This document shows, piece by piece, positions 47,704 through 59,390 of a DNA stretch of 64,000 bases (position 1 is the stretch's first letter; the number at the start of each line of letters is the position of its first letter). The stretch is from Magnolia sinica (lineage: Eukaryota > Streptophyta > Magnoliopsida > Magnoliales > Magnoliaceae), in contig NC_080588.1 of the NCBI RefSeq assembly GCF_029962835.1, positions 61,528,001-61,592,000 on the forward strand. Reading direction: 5' to 3'. The notes beneath the pieces were generated by a model. That model saw nothing but the letters and a program-made list of their open reading frames with translations, did not search any database and was not told where the DNA came from. The translations under genes and the position numbers were made by a program.

Positions 47704-50700
47704 AATCCCCCACATGTTTCAAAATAAAAAATCTTTCGGGTTAAAGCGTAATAATTGTGCAATGGTGCCGGTGTCACTAAAAACTTGAAGTGACATTAGA
47801 GTAAGCAAGACAGATTTACAGGAATCAGGTGACACCATAGTCTTGAACCTAAATCCTTTTAATGTAAATTGCAAGTACATGCCACTCACACAACTCTTCC
47901 TCTGCAAGTGATTCTATGGTTCTGTGCGTTTCGGTCATACACCATTACCTGAATTTCATGAGTGCTCTAAAGAATTCACTTAGATTCTCATAGGAAGTGA
48001 CCTCCACCTCCACACCCATATAGGTGAATTTCATCAAGTGTATGTAGCAACTGTATATACCACCAAATATATGGTTATGGATTCATTAAGAGTTCTAAAA
48101 ACTCATCCTTCTGCATTGCTGCTCGCACTGTACACCATAGAAGAGACTTATATAACTCAGTGCAATCGTCTACCTCGTGTTTTGTTGTTTACCCATTGAA
48201 CCTATCTCATGAGATCTCCACTTGTATAGGTTGATTTGCCGACACTGGCAGTTCATATATTAAGCTCAGCCCCATTTCCTTTAATGTATCATTGACTAAC
48301 CTTTTAGATAGTCCTTTGGTTAGAGGATCTGACAGATTCTTTTCTCACCTCACAAAGTCAATAGAAATGACTCCATCATGCAACATGTATTTCACTATGT
48401 TGTGTCTGAGTGTAATATGCCTACTCTTTCCATTATATATTTTACTCTTTGCTTTTGCTATAGGCGCTTGACAATCACAATGAATAGACACAACCAATAC
48501 AGGCTTTGACCATAATGGTATATCAGTTAAGAGATTTCTAAGCCACTCGGCTTCTGATCTAGCCTTTTCTAAGGCAATAAACTCGGATTCTATAGTCAAT
48601 CGAGCGATACATGTATACTTGGTAGACTTCTAAGAAATTTCTCCTCCACCCAAAGTGAAAACATATCCATAAGTGGATTTTGTCTCATCTGAATCACTGA
48701 TCCAGTTAGCATCACTGTATCCTTTTAATATAGCATGATAATCATTATAATGTAAACCATAGACTATATTGCCTTTTAGGTATCTCAAAATCCTAGACAA
48801 GACATTCTAATATTTTTTTTCTAAGGTTATATATATTTCTACTTAACCTTCCTACTGCAAAAGTTATGTCTGGTGTAGTGTAGTGCAGTTTATTAGATAC
48901 ATGAGGCTACCAATTATTCTGGAATACTCTAATTGAGACATACTACTTCCAGTGTTCTTCATAAGAGTCACACTGTAATGATAAGAGTACTGACAGGTAA
49001 ATAGTCAAAATGGTTAAACTTCTTCAGTAACTTCTCAATGTAATGAGATTTTGATAATATAATAACATCATCTTTCCTGGTTATTTCAATACCCAAGATT
49101 ACACTAGCCTCTCCTAAGTCTTTTATGTCAAATTTAGATGACAAGAATTTCTTAGTCGTAATAACTAATTTAATATTAGTTCCAAAAATAAGCATGTCAT
49201 CAACATAAATGCATATAATAATATAATCATTTAAAATTTTTTTACTATATACACATGTTTCACATCATTTATATGATAACAATTTGATTTTAAAACACCA
49301 TCAAATTTTTCATGCCATTGTTTAAGAGCCTGTTTTAGACCATATAATGATTTAATTAGTCTACATACTTTATTTTCTTTACCTGATATTTTATAACCCT
49401 CAGGTTGCTCCATATATATTTCTTCTTTTAAATCTTCATTTAGAAAAGCCATCTTAACATCCATCTGCTATACCACCAGTTTATTTACGGAGGCTATCGC
49501 TATTAAGACCCTAATAGTTGTAATCCTAGTTACAGGGGAATATGTATCAAAATAATTTATTCATTCTTTTTATTTAAAGCTTTTCACTACCAACCTAGCC
49601 TTAAACTTATCAATAGTTTCATGTGGTTTTAGTTTATTTCTAAACACCAATTTACAACCTATTGGTTTGTTTCCAGGTGGTAAGTCTACAAGTTTCCAAG
49701 TGTTATTAGATATAATAGATTCCAACTTATCATTTATTACTTCATTTCAAAAGGTTTCATCTGGAGAGCTAATCGCTTCTGTATAAGTTGTAGGATCGTC
49801 TTCTACTAAGAATGTAAAAAAAACCTTCTCCTAAGTTAGTTTCTCTTCTAACCCTAATATTTTTTCTTGGTTGTATCTCTTCTACTACTTTCTCGTAAGC
49901 ACTTTTACTTGTAGACACGATATCTGATTTATTAACTTCCTCTATTCCTAGAGATTTAGATTTCATAGGAAATACTTTCTTAAAGAACTCTGAATCCCTG
50001 GCTTCTATAATTGTATTAGGATCTAGAATATTATCCTTAATTTTTAAAACTAAAAACCTATAGGTTGCACTGTTTTATGAGTACTCTATAAATACACAGT
50101 CAGTCATTTTAGAGCTTAACTTTCTTTTCTTAGTTTCAGGCAATCCTACTTTAGCAAGACACTTCCACACTTTAATATATTTATAACTAGGAACATGATT
50201 CTTTTAAAGTTCATAAAGTGTTTGTTCAGAAGATTTCGAAGGAATCCTATTTAGGATATAACAAGTAGATAAAATTGCTTCTCCCCACATGTTTGAGGGT
50301 AAGCCTAAACTATTTAATATAGCATTCATCATCTCCTTAAGAGTTCTATTCTTACGTTCTACTATTCCATTTTGTTCTGATGTATAAGGAGCTGTAGTTT
50401 CGTGAAATATTTCACTCTTTTCACATAATTTTCTAAATTGAGAAGATTCATATTCATCTCCTCTATCTGTTCTTAGTCTTTTAATTTTTATATTTAACTG
50501 ATTTTCAACTTCAATTTTGTACTTAGAAAACTCATCTAAAGCTTCATTTTTGTTCCTTAACAGATATATTTTAGTGAACCCAGAGTAGTCACCTACAAAA
50601 GTTATGTTATATATTTTTTCACCTCTAGACATGTGATTTCTAAAATCACCTAAGTCACTGTGTATCAACTCTAATAGTACGGAGGATCGTTATATTCGTT

Positions 50701-50767
50701 TAAAAGGTTTTCTAATGAATTTTGATTCTACACATATTTCACATTTATCGAATTCCTTATTAGATTT
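47704..50767 (-). pseudogene. Copia (Ty1-type) retrotransposon remnant
   Basis: Pol pieces lie in order on the minus strand. The integrase core is at 50668-50204 (HSDLGDF, RTDRGDEY, NGIVERKNRTLKEMMNAI). Reverse transcriptase pieces are at 49464-49231 (MDVKMAFLNEDLKEEIYMEQ, SLYGLKQA) and 49195-48968 (IKDLGEASVILGIE). RNase H is at 48599-48345 (ESEFIALEKARSEAEWLR, HCDCQAPIAKAK, SRHITLRHN). Stops and frameshifts separate them, and the gag, protease and 5' LTR are missing because the Athila/Tat-like LTR begins at 50768. It is not functional. Confidence 0.85.
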
Positions 50768-52120
50768 TGTTGAGGGTCAAATATTGCATATTATCCCCCT
50801 TTATTACTCGGTTTTATGAACATGATAATGCTTAATGTTCTATTTTAATCATGTTTGTGTTACAAGGTGAATTTAAGAGCTTGGATTAAAAAGGATATTA
50901 AAAGCATGAATTTAACGCTCAAGAATCACCAAATCCAAGGGTGGATCTTGTGAGACCAATAATGAAGAATTCACATGCCAAAGATCCAAGAAAACTAAAG
51001 ATCCAAGAAAATTAAGTGAGGAATGAGGATCATTAAAGACTTGAAGTGAAGAAAAGGAATCCTGAAATTGTCCTGAAAACAAACATATTCCTGAAAGTGT
51101 CCTGAAGAAGCATATTCTGAAACTCTGGGTCATTTTGTGAAATTGTATAGAGCGAAGCATATTTTGAAAAATTGTGTAAATTTGAGGCGATTTTTAGAAA
51201 TTTTCAATTAGGTGCGAAAGTTGGAGTTCCACAACTATAAATAGGACTCCCTAGGATATTCCTAGGCATCATATAGGGTTTGAGAAGTGAAGCAAAAGCG
51301 TGGAGAAGCCGTCGCCAACAGTTTTTCTTCATTTTTCTTAGTTGTTTTTATATTTTTCTTTAGAGATTTTAGTTCAATCATGTCTATGGTTGGCTAAACC
51401 TCTTAGATAGGGCTAAGAGGTGAAGCTTATAGCATGATGAGATATTTTCTATTACTTTGATTCATGTTTATGTTGAACTTTCTTTGATTCTGGTATGATT
51501 CTTAAGGAATACTTTCAATTTTTAATGGTTTGTTGTGACTCAAATTACTATAGATATGTGATAGCTTTGAGTATGTTTTTTCATGCGTTAAGATTATGAA
51601 ATTAGGCAATCCTGTTATTTACCATCATCTCATGGGCATGGTTGGGTGATGGAATCCTGCCTAATCTTTCCAATTTTCTTATGATTGGTTATGGGATTAG
51701 TAAATCCTATTATTTGCTTTGTCTCCTGGGCATGGTTTTGTGATAGAATCACTTCCAATTCTCATACCTCTCATCTATTGAAAATTAGGTCAAAGGAAGT
51801 TCAGATTTGATTTTACTAAGATATCTTCCAATTGGATAAGATTGGACTCTGATTCTAATTGTGTCCTTAAATCAAGCATAGATCTCCCTGATCTCTACAA
51901 GTGGATCCTTGGAAACCCTAATTATCACATTTGAATTTGTTACTTTTAATCACTTTAATCACAATTACTCTCATCAAATATTTTAGATTTAGATTTACAT
52001 CTTCTTTTAGTTCTAGTTCTACTTACTTTCAAAAGACACACAAGTCAGTCCCTATGGATTCGACCTCGGTCTCATCGAGATTATTACTACATCGCGACCC
52101 TACACTTGGGGTTGTGAACA
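50768..52120 (+). mobile_element. Athila/Tat-like 5' LTR, ~1.35 kb
   Basis: The LTR starts TGTTGAGGGTCAAATA and ends GTTGTGAACA, followed after six bases by a primer-binding site. The last ~800 bases match, in opposite orientation, the segment at 56293-57190. Confidence 0.75.
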
Positions 52121-52126
52121 AGTTTT

Positions 52127-52144
52127 TGGCACCGTTGCCGGGGA
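52127..52144 (+). promoter_or_regulatory. Primer-binding site, tRNA-Asp type
   Basis: TGGCACCGTTGCCGGGGA matches, with one change, the TGGCGCCGTTGCCGGGGA site complementary to the 3' end of plant tRNA-Asp and used by Athila/Tat-type elements. Confidence 0.8.
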
Positions 52145-52189
52145 TTGACGGTTGTGTTTTCTGGATTTGATTAGTTTTGGAATTAGGTT

Positions 52190-52372
52190 AAGATTAGATA
52201 GGATAGGATAGGATAAGATAAGATTAGATAGGATTAGATAGGATAGGATAGGATAAGAGAAGATAAGATTAGATAAGATAGGCTAGGTTAAAATAAGATA
52301 AGATAAGATAAAGATTAAATAAGATAAGATAAGATTAGATAAGATAGGATAGGATGAGATAAGATAAGATAA

Positions 52373-52404
<32 letters not shown>

Positions 52405-52446
52405 AAAGATAAGATTAGATAAGATCAGATAAGATAAGATAAGATA
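52190..52446. repeat. (GATAA/GATAG)n minisatellite in the retroelement leader
   Basis: About 250 bases of GATAA, GATAG and GATTA units lie between the primer site and the gag start. Confidence 0.9.
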
Positions 52447-52775
52447 ATGGTTATTTCTAATTTGTTTTTAGAACCTAACTTAGCTTTCTAAGTTTAGAAA
52501 CTTTCCTTTTTCGTTTTTAGAAACTAGGTTACTTTTTTAGAAACTTTCCCTTTTAGTTTTAGACACTAACTCATCTTTCTATTTTTATTTTTAGAAACTT
52601 TCTTATTTCATTTTCAAAAACTAATTCACTTTCGTTTTTCTTTTGCAGGATCCTAACATAGATCTCCTCTAATTTGGTAACTTCCTTCTAACTTCTCCTC
52701 TACTTACTTTTCATTTTGCTGTAGGATTTTTCTTTTATCTTTTTTTAGAATTAGATTCAGATCTAGGGTTTCACC

Positions 52776-53000
52776 ATGCAAGAGTGGGAATGTCAGTATG
52801 TTGAGATGGATAAGCGATATTGGGAAGGGATGTATGATGATTATGATAAAAATCAACTCATGTCTCAAAATTTTTCTGAAACCATCATTGAGAATCAACT
52901 GGAATATAATGCTCCACCGGTTAAGAAGTCCTTACGTGATCATATGTGGAAGAATAATTACCTAAAGTTGGGTTTTGCCACCGCCCGGACTGTCCAGTAA
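52776..53000 (+). pseudogene. Truncated gag start of the Athila/Tat-like element
   Basis: A 74-residue frame begins MQEWECQYVEMDKRYWEGMY after a leader ending in AGGGTTTCACC. The PPVKKSLRDHMWK phrase recalls the start of gag in this group. The frame is lost at about 52968, where DNA resembling the flank of the copia element (GTTGGGTTTTGCC, also at 43761) begins. No protease, reverse transcriptase or integrase follows. Confidence 0.5.
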
Positions 53001-53690
53001 GTTCTTCTAGCCACTTTCCAGACTATTTGGTAAGATCACAACAACTGTATCTTTAGAGAGTACCATTTATTATTTTCGGAAGATTATAGTTGATGATTTT
53101 GAAGATTGTGGTCATTGATTTTGAAGAATCTCTTAAGGTTTTTGGGGATGATTTTGATGATTTTCTTCTAGCCAAATGTTTGTAGATGGAGATATTGTTA
53201 CCAAGCATCTTATAACAGATAAATTACAGTGAATCGATATCATTGTAAGACTGGTTCCGTTATAAGATTTGGAAAATCCTAATTAAATATTCATAGTAAT
53301 TATGTGTCTTTTAGGGTCTATGAAAGGATTGGTTTAGGAGGTAGAAGACTTTTATATTTTCTGAGCATCGTGAACAGCGAGTTCAAACTAGTGAAAGAGT
53401 TTCATTTTCAATAAATTGTTTATCGTTATCTATTCAAATACGTCCTGTTCTTTGACGATTGTAGTGATAAAGGAATTGAAATCTCATTGCCAATCAATTG
53501 ATTGCATCAACTTAGATTTGTGTGGAGCAAGTCCACTTATTTATCTTTTCATTTATCATATTTATGCTTTAAATATGGTGCACAGAATTCAGCTTCTGCA
53601 ACTAGACCTTTGATCCTATCAAAAAAAAAAAAAACTAGACCTTTCATTCTGTTTGCATTATAGATCCCACGGACAAGGGTTTAGCCAGAG
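53001..53690. other. Unassigned DNA inside the retroelement region
   Basis: No protein motif was recognised. A short poly(A) lies at about 53621-53634. Confidence 0.4.
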
Positions 53691-53697
53691 ATCTATT

Positions 53698-54003
53698 GCG
53701 AAGTTAGCGAACTTGACCGCGAAGTGAGAGAAATTGACCACAAAGTTAGTGAACTTGACTGCGAAGTGAGTGAAATTGACCACAAAGTTAGTGAACTTGA
53801 CTGCGAAGTGAATGAAATTGACCGCAAAGTTAGTAAACTTGACCACGAAGTGAGTGAAATTGACCGCGAAGTGAGTGAAATTTACAGCGAAGTAAGTGAA
53901 CTTGAATGTAAAGTGAGTGAAATTAACCGCGAAGTGAGTGAAAATGGCCGTGAAGTGAGTGAAAATGGCCGTGAAGTGAGTGAAGTGAGTGAAATTGACC
54001 AGT
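53698..54003 (+). repeat. 21-bp heptad minisatellite, array 1
   Basis: About 14 units of GAAGTGAGTGAAATTGACCGC type, each 21 bp. The plus frame encodes repeats such as EVSEIDR and KVSELDC. The minus strand is open too (FTHFAVN). The plus frame runs 53724-54005 and stops at TAG. Confidence 0.9.
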
Positions 54004-54297
54004 AGTGCTACCACCCTCTTAGCCAAAAACCCAAAAAAAAATAAAAATTGTGGGTCGCTGCCACCTTAGCCTTTTGCACTCCACCCTAATAAGGCTGATG
54101 AAGGCTAATGATGGAAAGCACCACCCTGTAGTGGAACTCATCCCCAATTTCGACCCCACGCATGCTTCCGAAGATTGGTTTGCCAGTGTTCACACACTTG
54201 TTCGCTTCCTTGAAAGCTTACTAGCAGCTAGGTCGATTCGCCTAATGGCCTTCCCTTGTCCCCTCTTTGCATCCCTTGTCACCGTGAATCGAATCAA

Positions 54298-54530
54298 ATT
54301 CACCGCGAAGTGAATGAAGTAAATGAAATTGACTGCGAACTAATTGAAATTGGCCGCGAAGTGAATGAAATTCACCACGAAGCAAGTGAAATACACCGCA
54401 AAGTGAAAGTAATTCACCGCAAAGTGAATGAAATTCACCGCGAAGTGAGTGAAATTCATCGCGAACTGATTGAAATTGATCGCGAAGTGAGTGAAATTGA
54501 CCACAAAGTGAATGAAATTTACTATGAAGG
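54298..54530 (+). repeat. 21-bp heptad minisatellite, array 2
   Basis: About 11 units encode EVNEIHR- and EVSEIDH-like heptads. About 300 bases of unrelated DNA separate it from array 1. The open frame containing it spans 54256-54609. Confidence 0.9.
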
Positions 54531-54540
54531 TTTGAACCAA

Positions 54541-54731
54541 TCTGATATTTGTTTTTTTTCCATTCATTCAAATCCACGTGACCTCATGGACAGGTTGGAT
54601 AACAAATAAACATCATGGTGGGCCCTATTACGGTTTCAACGGTATGAAACATTGATTGTTGGGATATTTGTTTTTTCAATTCATCCAGATCCACGTGACC
54701 TCATGGACAGGTTGGATGACAAATAAACAAA
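54541..54731. repeat. Two copies of an ~70-bp unit
   Basis: ATCCACGTGACCTCATGGAC followed by AGGTTGGAT and ACAAATAAAC occurs at about 54572 and again at about 54690. Confidence 0.85.
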
Positions 54732-54912
54732 TGGTTGGGAAAGAGGGTTTTGAGAGAATGGTGGAAGGGAGATGATTTAAGATGGAGAGAGGGTTTTGGG
54801 TTTTAGAGGAAGAAAGGGTTTGGGAAAGAGGCTTGTGAGAGGGTTTGGGCGTGTGGGGGTGTTTTAATAAATAAAGAGAGTAGAGAGAGTACACAACTAT
54901 AGTAGAACCCAT

Positions 54913-55081
54913 TGTGGGGCCCACCCAATTTTTTTTTTAAAAATTGCCGGCAGCACTACGCGGTCTAGGCGACACTTCCGTCTGAACGTCAAGAGTCCAG
55001 CAGTAGTGTCGCCGAACTCTAGACGTTCGGACGGTAGTGCCGCCGCCAGCAATTTTTTTTTGGAATTTCGGTGGGCCCCAC
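54913..55081. repeat. Imperfect palindrome with GGGGCCCAC arms
   Basis: TGTGGGGCCCACC, a T/A-rich stretch and AAATTGCCGGCAGCACTAC on the left are complementary, with mismatches, to GTAGTGCCGCCGCCAGCAATTT, split here for brevity, and GGTGGGCCCCAC on the right. CACTAC and GTAGTG sit symmetrically in the centre. Confidence 0.6.
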
Positions 55082-55136
55082 TTCTATTGGGATTAATTTT
55101 GTGGGCCCCATACCTATTGGGATTTTGGTGGGCCCC

Positions 55137-56290
55137 ACAACTATTGAAAGTTTTGGTGAGCCCCGCACATCATAAGGTACATGTGTACTTTGGATTCATA
55201 TGGTACATGTGTGTAACCCTAATCCAGACCATTGATGTGAAGGCCCCCAGCATGGATGGAGATTCCCTAGAAAACTCCTAGATTTTAAGGTCCTAATCAT
55301 GGACTAATGATATGCAATTAAAAATTATAGGTGGGTAGATATGGGTTCTTCGGGGACACCAAACTATGATGAAGTGGATAAAGTGAATGGATTTCCCGGC
55401 GAAGTGAATGAAATTGACTGCAAACTGAATGAAATTGATCGTGAAGTAAATGAAGTAAATGAAATTCACCGTGAAATGAATGAAGTGAATGGAATTCATC
55501 GCGAAATTAGTGAAATTGACCACGAAGTGAATGAACTGAATGAATTTCACCTTAAAGTGATCGAAATTGACCACAAAGTGAATGAAATATATCGCGAAGT
55601 GAAGGAAATTCACCGCGAAGTGAATGAACATTATCGCAAATTGAGTGAAGTGAATGAAATTTACAACAAAGTGAAGAAAATTCAAAGCGAAGTGAATGAA
55701 ATTCACCACAAATTGAGTGAAGTGAATGAACTTCATCGCAAATTGAGTGAAGAGAATGAAATTCACCGCGAAGTGAATGAACTTCATCGCAAATTGAGTG
55801 AAGTGAAGGAAATTCACCGCGAACTGAATGAAGTGAATGTAATTTACCGCGAAGTGAAGGAAATTGACCACGATGTGAAAGAAATTCACCAATAAGTGAC
55901 TGTTAGGGAAATTGACCGCAAACTGAGTTAAATTGACTGTGAATTGAGTTAAATTGACTACGAACTAAGTTAAATTGATCGCAAACTAAGTTAAATTGAC
56001 CAATAAGTGAGTGACATTGACCGAGAACTTGATTAAATAGTTATCGGTCAATTTCACACATTTATTGGTCAATTTCAAGCGGTTATCGGTCAATTTCACA
56101 TAGTTCTCGATCAAGACGTCAGTTTCAAGTAGTCCTCGGTCAATTTCACTTAGTCTTTGGTTAATTTAACTCAGTTCTCGGTTAATTTAACTTAGTTCAC
56201 GGTTAATTTAACTCAATTCACGGTCATTTTAACTCAGTTCGCGGTCATTTTAACTCAGTTCGCGGTCATTTTAACTTAGTTCATGGCCAT
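55137..56290 (+). repeat. Duplicated 1.15-kb segment with heptad array 3
   Basis: A shared flank (ATTGAAAGTTTTGGTGAGCC onward) leads to an open frame at 55341-55895 of 184 aa. It starts MGSSGTPNYDEVD, continues with EVNEIHR- and KLSEVNE-type heptads, and stops after EIHQ. Next come units with TTAA stops (55905-56030), then the same units in reverse orientation (56040-56290). It is similar over its length to 60364-61620. Whether the frame is a gene or a by-product of 3n repeat length is open. Confidence 0.8.
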
Positions 56291-56292
56291 TT

Positions 56293-57190
56293 TGTTCACA
56301 TCCTAAGTATAGGTTGTGATGTAGTAATAAACTCGGTGAGACTGAGGTCAAATTCCAAGAGACTGAAACCTGTATGTTATCTGAAACTAAGTAGAACTAG
56401 AATTAGACTAAGACGAAATCTAAATCGAATAAATTTAAGGAATAATGGTGAAATATTTATCTAAAATTTAGAGAGATCAAAGGTAAAAAAAACTAGAGAT
56501 TCCGAGGATCCACTTGTAGCAATTGGGAAGTTACCTTGTATTGATTCAGGGACACAACCAGAATTAGAGTCCTATCTTATCCAAGTGGTAGGAAGAGATT
56601 TGTCAGATCTCTGAACTTCTCATGGATTTAATCATCATTAGATAAGAGTGGTGAAGATTTGGAAGTGATCCCGTCACCTAACCATGCCCAGGAGACTATG
56701 GCAAACAACAACGATTTACCAAACCCACAATCAATCATAAGAGAATTGTGAAAGTTAGGAAGGATTCTGTCACCCAACCATGTCCATGAGACAATGGTGA
56801 ACAACAGGGTTCCCAAGTGCACAATCTCAATACATGAAAAGGAAATATCTTAAGCTATCGCAGATCCATTGTAATTTGAGTCACAACAAACCATTGAAAA
56901 CTAAAAATATTCCTTGTAATTAAACTAGAATCCAAAAGAGTTCAATAAACCTAAATCAAAACAAAGCTAACACCCCAATCACGCTACAAGCTTCACCTCT
57001 TAGCCCTAGCTAAGAGGTTAGTTAACTATAGGCATGATTAACTAAATCTTAAAGAAAACAGGAAACAAAGAAAACCAAAAAGAAAGAAAAGAATCTAGAC
57101 TACACTCTCTTTCTCTCCCTTGCTGCTCCACCACATGGCCTCCACGGCTGCACACGTCCAAGGAATGAATGATTCTTTCTATTTTTTTCT
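56293..57190 (-). mobile_element. Inverted partial Athila/Tat-like LTR
   Basis: The minus strand matches the 3' two-thirds of the LTR at 50768-52120, including TTAGCTAGGGCTAAGAGGTG, TCTCATGGACATGGTTGGGT and the end GATGTGAACA. The primer-binding site is missing; heptad-type repeats begin directly at the LTR end. Confidence 0.8.
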
Positions 57191-58477
57191 CTTTCTTTTA
57201 TAACAAGGAAGGGTCGGAAGCTAGAGTCGGTGAGAGTATTGTTCGCAGCATCTCCGCAGCGTAAAGAGATGCAGCGGGTGTGTCTGGGTGAGATGTTCAG
57301 CGAAACGATCCACCAAGTCCAAGATCTGAGCCGTTCAGGCTCTTTGGCGATGGTCGGCCACCCCGTAAGAATGATTTGGATGGCTACGATCGAGGGTCAG
57401 ATCCGAACCAAGCTTGCAGAACTACTTGGATCATCCAGGTCTCTTCGGACGCGCAACCTGCGTAAATCAGCTTACACTGATTCTTGGTGGGGCCCATGAT
57501 CGATGTCTTCATGGAAATCCACTCCATCCATTAGTTTTCCCTCGTAAAACAATTCGGGATACGACAATTTTCGATTGGTTTCGGTGTTGCCCACATAACT
57601 TTTCATTACACCATTCGTCCTCCGTTTAGACAGTTGAAAACCGATCTTCGTTGTTACTTGAAATTTAGTCACCTAGGCTTGGATTAGAGGGCCCATGAGC
57701 TCCTTAAGGATGGTCCGGATTATACCGTTGGTGTACGGTGGTGGCCCACAAAGGAAAACCACAACCCCTGTTGCGAAACATAAGCTACGTCACGGCTCTG
57801 TGATGGTCGGTGGACCACTGATTGATGCCAGGTGTAAAATCCACTCCGTCCATTGGATTCAGGACGAAAAACAGTCCAGACTTCCTTGGTTTTGGATCCC
57901 AACCATGATGGACTCTGAGATCTTCATTCCGCCGTCCATCTCAAGTTTGAACATAAATTTCTTGTGATTGTGTGCATGGGACCAAAACGTCACCATGATT
58001 GTGGTATTACCCACCCTATGGACATAATGAACGGTCCAGATCATACATATGTATGATGGGTGGGCCCCACTACTGCAAAACAGACGGACAACATCTGTCC
58101 GCTGTCTTTCGCGTGAGTGGGATTGGGTCAGCGCCTACTGACCGGGTGCTCTGGATGCAGTGCACCTTGAGTGCACTTGTGCACTATGAACAAGCACGGC
58201 TGGTGGGGTCCATATTTGATGTTTATAAAAAATCCTCACCGTCCATACATTTTTTCACCTCTTTTAAGGCGTTGAGAAGAAAATTGAAGCATATCCAGAT
58301 ACCAGGTGGGCCCCAATTCACTGATTTAGTGTCTGATCTGTCCATTGGGCTACTTCCACAGGGATCCAATGGTTCAAATTTTATGTGTACGGTTAATTTA
58401 TGGTCCTCAGGCCATGCATAAAGTTTCAAGCCAAACGGATGGCGGAAACCCTATGATCTTGCATTCTGGACATTTGT

Positions 58478-58750
58478 TTCGGGGCCCACCGTGATGTGAT
58501 CCACAATCCAGCCCATCCAATATGTGGGTCCCATCTAAATGACCGTACAGACCAAGTTTCAGATTCATCCAAATTTCAGGTAGGCCCCACCAAGTGTTTT
58601 TATATGTTTAGGAATGTCTTCACATGATTTTTGATGGTATGGCCCGCCTGAGCTTTGTTTATGGCTGATTTTTGGAGTGGACGTGTGGACAGAGGACCCA
58701 TCAAATGGACGGTGTTGATCAACAAAAACATCAAAGTGGGGCCCACAGTG
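58478..58750. mobile_element. Decayed inverted copy of the 548-bp element family
   Basis: CACCGTGATGTGATCCACAA, CAGCCCATCCAATATGTGGG, TGTCTTCACATGATTTTTGA and GGACCCATCAAATGGACGGT correspond in order to the complements of the internal blocks of the element at 1609-2156. Confidence 0.6.
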
Positions 58751-59262
58751 GGCCGTGAGCCCCACTGCGTCCGTCGTCGGCCGTACGGCATGGCGGCGGC
58801 GTGGCCTTGCCTCCCTCTTTGGTTTTTTTTTTTTGAAAATTTGATTTTTACTGATTTTCATAGCAGGGCCCACATCCGCAAAATCCACTCCAGCCATGGG
58901 TCCCTATGGCTTGATACAAGCCCATAGAGTCCAATATCGGGCTATTTTTGATATGCAGGAGCCTTAGGGAGTAAACCGAAGGTAGGAACACTGTTTCCTA
59001 TGGTACGGCCCGCCAGAAAATGGGATAAACTTCATTTTTCGGCTCAACGCCTAAAATGAGTTGATGAACAATATGGACGGTTTGGATCTTACATATACAT
59101 CAAAGTGGGGCTTGCATGAGTGGCCCACCTCTCCCTACTCTCTTTTTTTTTTTTTTGAAACACAAAGGGAGTTGCTCGTCTAGCGTCCAGTGACGCTGGA
59201 CGGCGTGCATAAACACATGTCTTGTGGTGGGTCCCACATGGACGTGGCCCACCAAATATATA

Positions 59263-59264
59263 TG

Positions 59265-59295
<31 letters not shown>

Positions 59296-59390
59296 TATAT
59301 ATATCATATTATATATATAATACATATTAAGTTATATATATTATATATATTATATAAAATATAACATATAAGTATATATATACAAAAAAA
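59263..59390. repeat. AT-rich simple repeat
   Basis: (TA)n with CATATA and AAATATAA interruptions. Confidence 0.9.

Noticed and set aside
53698-54530. Regular short repeats that could suggest a CRISPR array
   Set aside because: Units are contiguous, with no unique spacers, and the genome is a plant's.
55293-55892. Long minus-strand open frame (FxHFAVNF-type repeats), and the similar one at 60519-61271
   Set aside because: It is the reverse complement of the heptad array. The unit has no stop in this frame, so openness is automatic. Start and end are not shared in a gene-like way with the second copy, and the protein would be extremely hydrophobic and aromatic.
57230-57499. 89-residue plus-strand frame
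   Set aside because: It has no motif and sits in repeat-derived DNA; the end reads into a GGGGCCCAT element.
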